Assembly (NCBI GenBank): GCA_021464415.1
Contig: CM038466.1
Location: forward strand, 24,553,017-24,617,016
DNA: 64,000 nucleotides
Direction: 5' to 3'
DNA from: Lonicera japonica
Taxonomy: Eukaryota; Streptophyta; Magnoliopsida; Dipsacales; Caprifoliaceae
Positions 46,655 to 57,745 of the stretch are shown here, in pieces; position 1 is the first letter of the stretch; every line of letters starts with the position of its first letter. Below the pieces are notes generated by a model that saw nothing but the letters and a program-made list of their open reading frames with translations, was not told the origin of the DNA and did no database searches. The position numbers and the translations under genes were made by a program.

Positions 46655-46827
46655 ACTCGGTTCCTAAGAACCGAGTGTTGTTCATCATATTCGGCCGAAA
46701 GGAATTGAGTAAAGCACAAGTCACTCGGTCTTAAGGAATCGAGTGTAATTGAAAAAATAACCCAAAGCCTAACTCGGTTCCTTAGGACCGAGTAAGCTGT
46801 ACAACACTCGGTTCCTAGGGACCGAGT
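46655..46827. repeat. Cluster of four 22-bp palindromes
   Basis: Four sites begin ACTCGGT and end ACCGAGT or TCGAGT: 46655-46676, 46723-46744, 46772-46793 and 46806-46827. Each is a near-perfect inverted repeat with a short centre (TTCCTAAGA, CTTAAGG, TTCCTTAGG, TTCCTAGGG). A further palindrome, TTCGGCCGAA, lies near 46690. Sequence between the sites is unrelated. Confidence 0.75.
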
Positions 46828-48350
46828 AAACATTCTTCGTGTTTTATTTATGTTATTTTTTTTTTTTGCGTTTGTATGTATCCAATGATTTATAAATAAA
46901 AGGAAACATAAAGGAATAATAAGAATATAAGTATCCTACTTCTTTTGGAGATGGATTGGAGATGGATGATGATTTGGATGGTGGTAGAAGCAACAATGAT
47001 GGAGGTGGTGGCGACAATGGTGGTGGTGGTGGTGATGATGATGATGATGAAATTGTTTAAGGGAGTGTTTAATGTTTTAATTATTAATTAAAAATAAAAA
47101 AAATGGTGTGTGTCCATAGAATAGTCAAGCTTTTTTTTAAGAAAGTATTACAGAATAAATTAGAGTGTGTCTATAGCAGCACTCTATTAATATTAAGGTT
47201 GTCCTTTATCTTGAAAAACTTTTTTTTTACTGACACTATTGTTATCATTATTTTGATTTACTATTTAGTTTTCTTTTATATTTTGGTAACATATTATAAT
47301 TAGTTTTTAGATTGCGATGGTGTATCAGCATGAGCTACCTTGGTTTGGGCTCAATTTGATGATGGGTCAAAATCTTCCTAGTACAGGCACACGTGCTAGG
47401 CCCAGGTGATGGCCTCAAATCGAGCCCATTAATATTTTAAATATAGAAAGGCTTTCAAAATCCCATCCGTCAAATTAAAAGGATGTAGATCTATCTCGGC
47501 TTACGCTAACAGATTTGCGTTAGGTATTTTAAATTTACAAATATAGACCGTATTAAAAAAATAATTTCGAACTTAAGAACCGGATTCTAGTTTTCAAATT
47601 ATTAGTTTTTGATTGTTTATTCTCGTTTATAAATTCAACAATTGGTTGAATTGGTAAAATTCTTACTTCATTGGGCAAGATAAATTTTTTTGGGCATTCT
47701 CTTTTCTTCCCTCCTAATTTGAATACGGAATTTATTGTTGCATTATTTATATTTCAAAAAGAATTGTTCTATTCTATATGTTCATGGTAACTTCTTCACA
47801 AAATGGTCAATTTCAAATCTTTATATTTATATTACAATCCGAAGTATTTTTGGTGTAACCAACGAAAATTAAATCCTACGGCTCACAAATTTCTACACAC
47901 TCAAATGTGTCATTATTTGGTATTTGCAACAAAGTAATAAAACGCCACTCAAGACTCACATATTGTACCCTCTTAGTTTTCACCCATTTTTAGACTCGGC
48001 TAAATGACGGAAAATGGCAACATACTTATACATTTTTACATTTAGGTAATTGAACTTTTTTTCATAGTTAAATGTGGCAGTAAACTTTTTAATTATTGTT
48101 AATTGGGTCCATCCATTACTTTTCATGTAAATCACCTAATAGAAAACTAATTTATTTATACAAATCACCCCAACTTTTTAATTTTACATTATATTTTTTT
48201 ACATACACCATCATTTTATTAGAATCCTTCAATTTATTACCCTTTATTTTCATTTTTTCTACACTCGAGTCTTTTTCTTCAATTCAAAAGATTTCTTTGT
48301 TTTTTTTTCTTTTTAAAACAATTGCTCAACTCAAGACGACTAAAATAACA
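46828..48350. other. AT-rich DNA with a GGT/GAT microsatellite
   Basis: Near 46960-47059 a short frame ends in Gly- and Asp-rich repeats (GGTGGTGGT then GATGATGAT) followed by EIV and a stop. It has the look of a gene's last codons but has no upstream support. The rest holds no recognisable feature. Confidence 0.35.
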
Positions 48351-48540
48351 TTAATCAAATCGGCATATATAAGATATGATAATCAATCTGAGAACAAGGA
48401 GTCTCAACTCTCTGAAATGCTTTACCAAAAAAGTATACCTAGCAAGACCATGTGCTACTTTATTACAATCACGTGGATGCCCGTGATAGAGAATCTCGAG
48501 AGAAAAAACAAATCTTTTTTTTTCTACACTTGAGACATTA
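48351..48540 (-). pseudogene. LINE-type RNase H tail fragment
   Basis: The minus-strand frame contains EILYHGHPRDCNKVAHGLAR, which fits the end of RVT_3-type RNase H domains of plant LINEs, where a HVPRECNKVAHALA-like motif is usual. No reverse transcriptase is seen next to it, so it is a short relic. Confidence 0.4.
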
Positions 48541-50679
48541 TAATTTTGGGGTGGCACTATTACCAATGCAATGTACAATTTTAGAATATGACAAGCATAC
48601 AATACAACTTCTTATAACTGGAACATTATGGTTTATATAGTGTTTAGATATGCCTATTTTTTACTTGATAGTACAATGGATAATGTCATCAAGCCAAGTA
48701 TTTTTTTTACATTGTCACTAGCGGAAGGCATGGGCATAATCTAATCTATAGTACAAAACAACACATTTTACTGTTCATTGAATAAGTATTCTCTTTTAAA
48801 TCGGATGATCACAAATGAATTTTAACAATCTAAAAGTTTAAAAAGATAATAGCATATAGGTAATATTACTAGCTTTGAAAGTTTTATTCATTTAATATAA
48901 TTTTCTCTCTATAACCCCTCCTCTCACCCACATTATCACCTGACTCTCTCTCCCTCTCCCCCTACCCATATCCCACTAATTTTAGTTTTGGCATTTTTTT
49001 TTATTTTCGGGTTTGAAAATTATTTGAATTAGCGTTAATTTTAATATTTATTTTCTTCATTTTGAAATGTCTAAAATTATTTAATTTAAAGGTTCAAAAT
49101 TTTAAATTTTAAACCTTAGAATATTTAACTAAGAAATTAACTATTATTCATTGGTCAAAATATGATAATTCTTTCTAGAGTTCGATATTTGAATTTAGGT
49201 AAAATGTAGTTAGGTTGTAGTTAAGGTGTGATAATGCGACAAGAAAAATATAGAAATAATTATTGATCTTATTTTTTAATTTTGGATGGCTCAAAATTAA
49301 ACCCTCATTTTTTTATTTTCATTAGGCTAATACTAGCACTTTTCTTAAAAAGTGCAAAAATCAAATAAGAACTCTTTATTTTAAATTATTTGGAGTACAT
49401 ATTTTTTGTTATTTTAAAAATAATGGATTCAATTTGTTGAGACACAATTTCAAAACGTGGTGATTTTTTTTTGTTTGTGTGTGTGTGTGTGTGTGGGGGG
49501 GGTGGGGGGGGGGGGGGGGGGGGGTAGTAAATTAATGTTTATTATTGTTGAATCGACCTTTACATTTTACCTTCGAAAATTGTGAGTTTTTCTTTTCTAG
49601 CTTTTTATAAGCTACAAGATTTGCGTCCACTTTTGTGTAATTTTCCTATCTAAAACATGAATTAATTTAAAATGATAATCTAAAAAGATAAAATTGAATA
49701 TAAAAAAACTAAGGCCAAAAATAAAAAATAATAATAATAATAATAATAAAAGTATGGCAGTTAGTATGCTTTCGGCACCAGCCAACCTTAAGAAAGGAAA
49801 AAGAGTTTATTTCCTTTTTTTTAAGGATAGAAATACTAATTATATATCATAATCAGAATAAATTAGTTATTGTGTATTTAGGCTAATTTTCTTTCTTATT
49901 GTTAACTTTATTCTTTTTATGATGTCATATTTCATAGACGTACCAAATTATAAAGAAAACTGGAATAATCAGTTGACATAATTTAACTACGTTCGATTAC
50001 TTTTTTGAAAACTAGAAACTTTAAAGTTTAAGTAAAGAAAAATATTATTTTGCATGCATGGAATCCAGTTTTTCTTTTTTCACATTTGCAATTAAAATTT
50101 CATTTTTCCCTTCCAAATTGAACATAATATATTAATTTTACTATTTCCCATAGATTAATTTGAAATAAAATTATCTTTTTAGATGTAAAAATCAAATAAG
50201 TAAAATTAATTTGAGAACGAAAAAGTATATTAAACGCCCTGCAAATTATATCTGATTAATTTTGTAAATATTTATTTATAGTAATTTAAATTATTACTGA
50301 TAAACATAATATAATATATATATGCATATTTTTTATCTAAGCATGCTAAATGGCACAAAATATTAACTAATATATTTTTTAACACAACACTTAAATTATT
50401 AATTTATTAAATTAAATTAATATATGTATCATTATTCAGTGAGTCAGTGCCAAAAAATTAGTTGCATGCTTGCGTACGTACTTGGAAACCATGCATTGAT
50501 TAACCGTAGGATAAGGTTGATGGGGCCTTAATTATTTAAGTGATTTGATTTCCGTCATTAATTGATTACGCATATTGTTTGAATTTTTTTTGTGAGTAAT
50601 TAAAAAGAATGTATCACCATTGTCATTAATTTTGATCAGTCTTTACCAAATTTTCGACAGCCTTAATTGTGATCAGAAC
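48541..50679. other. AT-rich intergenic DNA
   Basis: No gene is recognised. It includes a GT microsatellite that runs into a G tract (listed separately) and several TA-rich stretches. Confidence 0.4.
49475..49524. repeat. GT repeat followed by a long G tract
   Basis: About ten GT units run into eight G, one T and then 21 G (49504-49524). It could form a G-quadruplex, but homopolymers of this length are also prone to sequencing and assembly error. Confidence 0.85.
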
Positions 50680-50838
50680 AAATATCAATTTATTTTTATT
50701 TAGAAGTATTAAATTTCATAGTCATACGCAACTCTCTTTCTACGAGATTGAAATAATATCTTTCTGTTGTCTATGTCAAATTAAAATTTCACAAATTTTA
50801 AGCTCCATACACATTGAAAAGAAAAAAGAGAGGAAGAC

Positions 50839-50999
50839 TGTTAGAATATTATATTGTAATATTATATTAATGTATAGAATATCTCAGTGTATTAGGTTTA
50901 TATATCCTGTTGTATCGTTTTTCCCTTTATATAGGGGACCTCTTCTATGAATGAGAATAACATTCACATAAACAAAACTTCTCTCTCTAAAATTCAAGT
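50839..50999 (+). repeat. Copia 5' LTR
   Basis: 161 bp, starting TGTTAGAATATTATATTG and ending AAATTCAAGT. Contains CCCTTTATATAGG, a probable TATA region, near 50923-50935. It differs from the 3' LTR at two sites (TATATA against TACATA, and ATAGGGG against ATATGGG). Confidence 0.9.
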
Positions 51000-51765
51000 T
51001 GGTATTAGAGCAAGAAGAAGATCCTCTCTCTTCTACTCTCTCAAATCTACCAAGCTCCATTCAAAGGGGGAAGAGATCTCCCCACTTCTATTATCTCAAG
51101 TCCACCATCCGTTCAAATATTCAAATCATTCAAGCATAAACCCACTCACTACAACCAGATCTGTAAATCAGATCTACGGAACCCAACAAACCAGTAACGT
51201 ATCTTAGAACACCAGATCCACGATTCTCACAAAGCTACTTCATCTTTCAGAGCACAAAAAACACACCATCGAAATCAACGACTTCGATTATGATCAGATC
51301 GTATCCAAAACCGTCAAAACCGAACTCCATCCTCATCGTCTGAAGAAGACGATCACACTGAGAGAAAAATCACCACCAACGGACGTTACACGCGCCTTCA
51401 CGCGCGGCATATGTAAGGCACACTCCGTCCCGCCGATCCACGCACCGTCACTCTGCAACTTAACGGCGTTAGTCGCCGTCAGTAATGCCGTTAACCGCCA
51501 TCAGTTACCGTCCGTTAACGCAGTTAACGTTCGTCAGTTACCGTTAACGGCGCCGTTAGCCGCCGTCAGTCAACAGTCAACAGGTTTTTTTTCTTTGAAC
51601 TGGTTTATTTCTAGAAGCATATTTAAACCGATTTTTCAATTTTTTGACTGGTTTTTTACAAAGTTAGACCGGTTCTTAGGGTTTTTGGTTTTCCTGATCT
51701 CAAATCCGGCCTCCTTTTTTTCGGATCTCGCTCCTATTTATTAATACTAGTTATAACACTATAAA
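51000..51765 (+). other. Copia leader with CCGTTAACG-type repeats
   Basis: Starts with the primer-binding site. At 51455-51590 a GC-richer stretch repeats short palindromic units (CCGTTAACGCAGTTAACG, GCCGTCAGT, GGCGCCGTTAGCC), unlike the AT-rich surroundings. The gag ATG follows at 51766. Confidence 0.6.
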
Positions 51766-52640
51766 ATGGCTATCGATCCACCTACAATTACTTCATCATC
51801 AAGTAATAACTCATCCCCAATCATTGTACAAACTGAAAGTTCTTCATTCAATATCGGGGTTACGTTGGATGAAACTAATTATGATCTATGGTCTCAACTT
51901 ATGGAGATGCATATCGCGGAAAAACAAAAATTCTCGTTTATTCGCGGTACGACACCAATTCCGAAAGTAGGCACCATTGAACATAAAGCGTGGAGTTCAG
52001 ACAATCAAAGGGTAAAGAGATGGCTTTTAATGTCCATGAAACCGGATATTATGAAGCGGTACATCTGAGTTCCTACAGCACGAGAAATTTGGAAGTCTCT
52101 ATCTAAAGCATTCTATGATGGGACTGATGAACTACAGGTTTTTACGTTGAATCAGAAGGCATTTACAGCTAAACAAAGTGGCCGATCTCTCTCCGAATAT
52201 TACGGAGAACTTACTGAAATCTTCAGCGAATTGGATCATCGCGATAAAGTGGTTATGGAAAATCTGAATGACATCTAATCATACAGAAAGTCAATCCAGC
52301 GTCTACGGGTTCACATTTTTTTGGCTGGATTAGATAACGAAAATGAACAAATTCGGGGTGAAATCTTGCGAAAGGATCCGATTCCGGAATTGGAAGAAAC
52401 ATATTCATTTGTTCGTCGAGAGGATATCCGGCGAAGAACTATGAACAGTGACATTACTCATATCGATGCCACGGCTATAGTGGCTCGCACCCGTGATCAG
52501 ACCCGAAAAAATTCAAATTGGCAAAATTAAGCAACTTTATCTCGTGACTCACAATCAAGGGACCGAGGAGGCAGGTCTCAATATCCCCCCTGTTCAGTGT
52601 GTGGACAAACCAGACACTCTAAAAAGGGATGCTATCAAGT
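51766..52640 (+). pseudogene. Copia gag
   Basis: Nucleocapsid and capsid protein. Opens MAIDPPTITSSSSNN, then LDETNYDLWSQLMEMHI, the usual copia gag start. The zinc knuckle CSVCGQTRHSKKGC (C-x2-C-x4-H-x4-C) lies at 52588-52629. Stops at 52066 (TGA), 52276 (TAA) and 52528 (TAA) interrupt the same frame without any shift. Confidence 0.85.
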
Positions 52641-54110
52641 AATCGACTATCCAAACTGGTGGGATCATTCCCGGGATCGTCATTCAAGCCATAAGAATGA
52701 AAGTGATGGGAAGAAGGCCTCTGAATTGCTTGACACTACTCACACCACTGGTAAGGCCTTAAATTCTGCCTCTGTTTTGAATAATACATGGATAATTGAC
52801 TCTGGTGCTACAGATCATATGACATTCGATTCTAGACATGTTACCACTATTACCCCCTCATCCACCAATTTCATTTCCACAGCTAATGGTGATCCAGTTC
52901 CTGTTATTAGATAAGGGATAATTCATTTATCTAATTCTATGAATTTAAACTCTGTTCTTATAGTTCCTTCACTGAATTACAATTTGATCTCAGTACCTCA
53001 AATTACTAATGCCTTAAATTGTATCGTTGTGTTTTGGCCTACTCATTGTGTTTTTAAGGATATTCAGACAAGACAGACGATTGGTTATGGGATTAAGCGG
53101 GGCAAATTGTACTACTTGGACCTTGAAGTAAAAGGCACGAACCAGTTACAACAGGCTCTACAAACTGGTACTACCCGAGAAAAAAAAGTTGAAAATGAAA
53201 TCTGGTTATGGCACCGTCGTTTGGGTCATGCGTCGTTTGGCTACTTAAGAAAGTTATTTCCTAAATTGTTTAAGAATGTCGATCTTTCTACGTTTAAGTG
53301 TGAAACATGTGAACTTGTAAAGAGTCGTCGTACTTCTTTTTCATCATCGTTGAATAAATGCTCAGTTCCTTTTATGTTAATCCATTCTGATGTTTGGGGA
53401 CCATCCCCGAATAATTCTTTAAGCGGTTTTCGATGGTTTGTCACTTTTATTGATGATTGTACTAGAATGACATGGATTTTTCCTATGAAATCTAAGAGTG
53501 AAGTCAGTTCTTTATTTCAGCAATTTCATAAACAGATCAGCACCCAATATAATGCTACTATTCAAGTCGTTTGAAGCGATAATAGAGGCGAATATATGGC
53601 TACATCTTTACAGAATTTTTTTCAACGTCATGGAATTATCCATCAAACTACCTGCCCATATACGCCACAACAAAATGGGATTGCAGAAAGGAAGAATCGA
53701 CATTTGTTAGAAATGGTCCGGGCATCATTACTTGGGGCGAATGTTCCGGTGTCTTACTGGGGTGAAGCACTTTCATCGGCCGCATATCTGATTAATTGTG
53801 TTCCATCGCAATTCTTGATTTTTAAACGCCATTCGATGTACTCTATAAAGCAGTCTTGACTTCTTACAAATCCAACCTACCTCCGCGAATCTTTGGTTGA
53901 GTGGCATTTGTTCACTTACCTAAAGAACAACGGAATAAGCTCGAATCTCATGCAATCAAGTATATATTTGTGGGCTATGCATCTAATCAAAAAGGGTATC
54001 GATGTTATCATCCTCCATCACGAAAGATGTATGTGACTAAGGATGTCGTATTTCATGAAGGAGAGATGTATTTTCAGAAGACTGAACTTCAGGGGGGAGC
54101 ATTATAGTGA
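52641..54110 (+). pseudogene. Copia protease and integrase
   Basis: Protease active site WIIDSGATDHMTF near 52790. The pre-integrase HHCC region reads LWHRRLGHASFGYLRKL and CETCELVKS. In the integrase core, Asp is in HSDVWGP, the second Asp in SDNRGEY, and Glu in QQNGIAERKNRH. Stops lie at 52912 and 53572, the latter directly before SDNRGEY. A frameshift near 53815-53850 is compensated by a second in a G run at 54085-54092. The DDE residues are otherwise intact. Confidence 0.85.
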
Positions 54111-56034
54111 AGTTCAAACTCTTGATTGTAGTAACAATGACAAAGTCGAGATCTCACCACAAGTTTCAGTAATGCCGAGTTCGCCAAGTTCGCCACAACC
54201 GTCGTCACAGTCATCAGAACCAAGTTCACTAAGTCCAAACTTACAATTGCCCCCGCTTAATCCAAATGACCAATCATCTGTCTACGACACGTCTACGTCT
54301 AAATATCAGGTACATTCTCCTGAACCTTTTAAAAGGCAACTCCCTCCCCAAAATAATAGAGGTATTCCAAAACCAACATATGAACTCGATCTTACCAGCA
54401 AAGCCAAATACCCCATGAGTAATCATGTGTCTTATGATAAGTTGTCTGAATTGAATAAGTCATTTGTATATCAGTTATCCTCTGTATCTATTCCTAACAG
54501 TGTGCAGGAAGCCTTTAATGATCCAACATGGAAAGCATCTATAGATGAGGAGATGAGATCCTTGAAAAAGAATGACACATGGGAGATAGTTGAATTACCA
54601 CAAAAAAAAAGGCGGGTCGGTTACAAATGGGTGTATACGGTCAAATATAAGGCGGATGGAACCATTGAAAGATACAAAGTGAGACTGGTAGCAAAAGGTT
54701 ACACCCAGACTCAAGGAATTGATTATCTAGAGACATTTGCACCGGTGGTAAAAATTAATACAGTACGTGTCCTGCTCTCGTTAGCTATAAATCTGGATTG
54801 ACCACTTCAACAATTTGACGTAAAGAATGCCTTTTTACATGGGGATTTGGAAGAAGAAGTATATATGGAATTTCCACCAGGTTACGAAGTCCCTGTGGAA
54901 CACAGAAATAAGGTATGCAAATTGAAAAAATCTCTGTATGGTTTGAAACAATCTCCCAGAGCTTGGTTCGGAAGATTCACTAGGTCGATGAGGAAATTTG
55001 GTTACAAATAGAGCAATTCTGATCATACATTATTTTTGAAAAGGTGCAATGAGAAGATTACAGCACTCATCATTTATGTTGATGATATGGTAGTTATCGG
55101 AAATGACTCACAAGAGCGAGAAGCTTTAAAGGAATATCTATCTCGAGAATTCGAGATGAAAGATCTTGGCGAATTGAAGTATTTCTTGGGAATTGAAGTG
55201 TCTAGGTCCTCCAAAGGCATATTTCTATCTCAGAGAAAGTATACAATGGATTTGCTATGTGAAACTGGAATGTTTGCTTGTCATCCATCAGAAACCCCCA
55301 TGGAAGAAGGTTTGAAATTGGAAATTGAAGCTGATCAAGTACCCGTCAATAAAGAGCGCTATTAGAGATTGGTAGGAAGGTTAATGTACTTAGCACATAC
55401 CAGACCTGACATTTCTTATGTATTGAGTATAGTGAGTCAATTCATGCATAATCCTGGAGAGAAACATATGAAAGCTGTCATGAAAATCATTAGTTATCTA
55501 ACGGCATCTCCAGGAAAAGGAATTTTGTTTACAAAGAATAGTGATATCTCGAAGGTTGAAGGATACACTGATGCTGATTGGGAGGGAAGTTTAAGTAATA
55601 GAAGATCTACATCAGGATACTTTACGTTTGTTGGTGGAAATCTCGTTACCTGGAGAAGCAAGAAACAGAATGTTGTGTCTCGATCAAATGCTGAGGCTGA
55701 ATATCGAGGAATGGCAATGGGAGTTCAAGAGTTATTATGGCTAAAACTTTTATTAACTGATTTGGGTTATCCACCGAGAGAAGCTATGGTATTATATTGT
55801 GATAATAAAGCAGCATGCGATATTGCCCAAAATCCGGTTCAACATGATAGAACAAAACATGTGGAAGTGGACAGATTCTTCATTAAAGAGAAATTGGAAG
55901 AAAACATAATTGATGTACCTCATATACGTTCAGAAGATCAGCTGGCTGATGTTCTTACCAAAGCTGTTTCAAACAGAATATTTTCCAGATTGATCAGCAA
56001 GTTGGGCATGTTTGATATTTATGCACCAACTTGA
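54111..56034 (+). pseudogene. Copia reverse transcriptase and RNase H
   Basis: RT motifs are [49 protein letters not shown] and the catalytic IIYVDDMVVIG. RNase H shows YTDADWEGSLSNRRSTSGY, VSRSNAEAEYRGMA and LYCDNKAACDIAQNP, ending DQLADVLTKA. Stops at 54799 (TGA), 55009 (TAG) and 55363 (TAG) fall at positions that are Trp or Gln in the family. The frame is otherwise open to 56034, just before the polypurine tract. Confidence 0.9.
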
Positions 56035-56041
56035 GGGGGAG

Positions 56042-56202
56042 TGTTAGAATATTATATTGTAATATTATATTAATGTATAGAATATCTCAGTGTATTAGGT
56101 TTACATATCCTGTTGTATCGTTTTTCCCTTTATATATGGGACCTCTTCTATGAATGAGAATAACATTCACATAAACAAAACTTCTCTCTCTAAAATTCAA
56201 GT
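56042..56202 (+). repeat. Copia 3' LTR
   Basis: 161 bp, 159 identical to the 5' LTR. It is preceded by the polypurine tract and followed by the target duplication AAGAC. Confidence 0.9.
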
Positions 56203-56345
56203 AAGACTTGCAACAAATTGTAATTAATTTGAGCCAACTTGAAGATTCGTTATACCTACCGTTACATAAAGTGAGAAGAATCTTGAATATGATAAAACTT
56301 TGTCATATTTATTTTTTCATATTTAACCTTATGAGTTTTTTTCTT

Positions 56346-57119
56346 TACGGACAGTTTTTCGTTTATATATTATTGTGATTTATAAGTTTACCCACCCTAA
56401 ATTTAAGAAAATGACTTATCAAAATTCATTTGCTTATGAATGTGATAACCTTGTATTTTAAACATACATATCAATTACAGACTAATATTTGTTCCAGAAA
56501 TATTAATATAAATTAAAAAATACTGGCTTTTATCTACATATAATAATATTAATATTACATAAAATATCTTTAGATAAACATATATGCATAAAATATATAT
56601 ATTCCAAACTTATTAAAAATTTAAAAGAATATGTATATTAAATGTTAAGTAAGAAATATATGTTACAAATATTTGCAAACAATTTCACATATATGTTAAA
56701 ATTATTTAGATCAGAATAAGGTTACATATAACGTAATAGTATAATATATATATATATACACTTATGTATATATTACATTTTTTTTTGTTCTATGTATTAC
56801 ATGTTCAATCAGAAATATATGGTACAAGTATTTAAAAAATAATTTTCACATATATGTTAAATTATTTAAATCACTATAATGTTTGCATGCATGTCATAAT
56901 GTACACCACACTATTATTTACTACAAATTAAAAAGAATATCAAGTGTTTAACATATTAATTATATATCGTATATATAGTTAATATAACAATATTTGGCAG
57001 ACTATTGGCCTTAAATATAACAAAAATATATAGAGAGAGAGAGATATCTACCATACCTTAAGGTAGAAAGTACCTATTATCCCACTACTATATATATACA
57101 TATTAGGATTATTAATAGT
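56346..57119. repeat. AT-rich local repeat, related to 59380-59650
   Basis: The stretch 56620-56900 is repeated in diverged form at 59395-59630 (landmarks AAATATTTGCAAACAATTTC and TTAAAATTATTTA). Together with copies of the 250-bp repeat it makes a patchwork of local duplications. No gene seen. Confidence 0.6.
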
Positions 57120-57477
57120 ATTATATATGTAGTTAGGCTCTGGAAAATGTATCATTCTTTTAACTAAAGAATGGACTTTCTCTTTTGAGGGGGTAAATAA
57201 TTGAATTTGTTGATGAAATTTGGTAGAGTTGATCTTGGAGAGGGTATTACAATATATGCTAACTGTTAATTAAATTAAATGTCTATATGGTATCAGAGGT
57301 TGTAATTATGACATGGTAAATGATACCATTCAAAATGTCATATTAACAGTTGATCTTGGAGATCAACTCCACCAAATTTTATCAAAAAATTCAATCATTT
57401 ACTCCATTAAAAGGGGAAGTTCATTCTTTAACTAAAAGAAGGAAGTCCTTTCTCGAGTCTGACTCATTATATATGTA
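57120..57477. mobile_element. MITE with inverted ends of about 110 bp
   Basis: The segment 57132-57465 folds on itself. The left half (GTTAGGCTCTGG, then TTTAACTAAAGAATGGAC, then GAAATTTGGTAGAGTTGATC) is mirrored by the right half. ATTATATATGTA flanks both sides (57120-57131 and 57466-57477). A duplication of 9-12 bp would fit a Mutator-type MITE, but the flank is AT-rich and could match by chance. A related hairpin lies near 36640-36840. Confidence 0.6.
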
Positions 57478-57479
57478 TA

Positions 57480-57745
57480 TAAATTTCATAGTCATACAAC
57501 TTTCTTTTTAGGAGGTTGAAATAATTTCTTTCTCTTGTCCATGTCAAATTAAAATTCCACAAATTTTTAAGCTCCATACACATTGAAAAGGAATAAAAGA
57601 GAAAGACTCACAACAAATTGTAATAATTTGAGCTAACTTGAAGATTTGTTATATCTACCATTAAACAAAGTGACAATAATCTTGAATATGATAAAACTTT
57701 GTCATATTTATTTTTCCATATTTAACCTTACGAGTTTTTTTATTT
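57480..57745. repeat. Local 250-bp repeat, copy B
   Basis: Uninterrupted copy of the unit into which the copia element inserted at copy A. Reads GAGAAAGACTCACAAC where copy A has the copia element. Confidence 0.8.

Larger units (their letters stand above)
50839..56202 (+). mobile_element. Ty1/copia retrotransposon, complete structure, coding region dead
   Basis: LTRs of 161 bp (50839-50999 and 56042-56202) differ at only two positions. The 5-bp target duplication AAGAC lies at 50834-50838 and 56203-56207. The PBS TGGTATTAGAGC (51000-51011) starts directly after the LTR and fits initiator tRNA-Met. The polypurine tract TTGAGGGGGAG precedes the 3' LTR. The order gag, protease, integrase, RT, RNase H is that of copia. 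Eight stops and two compensating frameshifts break the single frame. The LTR ends read TG...GT, not TG...CA. The lineage is uncertain. Confidence 0.9.
50690..56345. repeat. Local 250-bp repeat, copy A, split by the copia element
   Basis: The pieces 50690-50838 and 56203-56345 together match copies B (57480-57745) and C (59690-59955). Copies B and C read straight through the point where the copia element sits, so they show the pre-insertion sequence. Shared landmarks are TTTCATAGTCATAC, GTCAAATTAAAATTTCAC and CAACAAATTGTAATTAATTT. Confidence 0.8.

Noticed and set aside
46591..46833. 80-codon minus-strand frame
   Set aside because: It is made by the palindrome cluster and has no protein-like composition.
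48096..48533. 145-codon plus-strand frame rich in Phe and Leu
   Set aside because: It lies opposite the RNase H relic in AT-rich DNA, with low-complexity composition and no domain.
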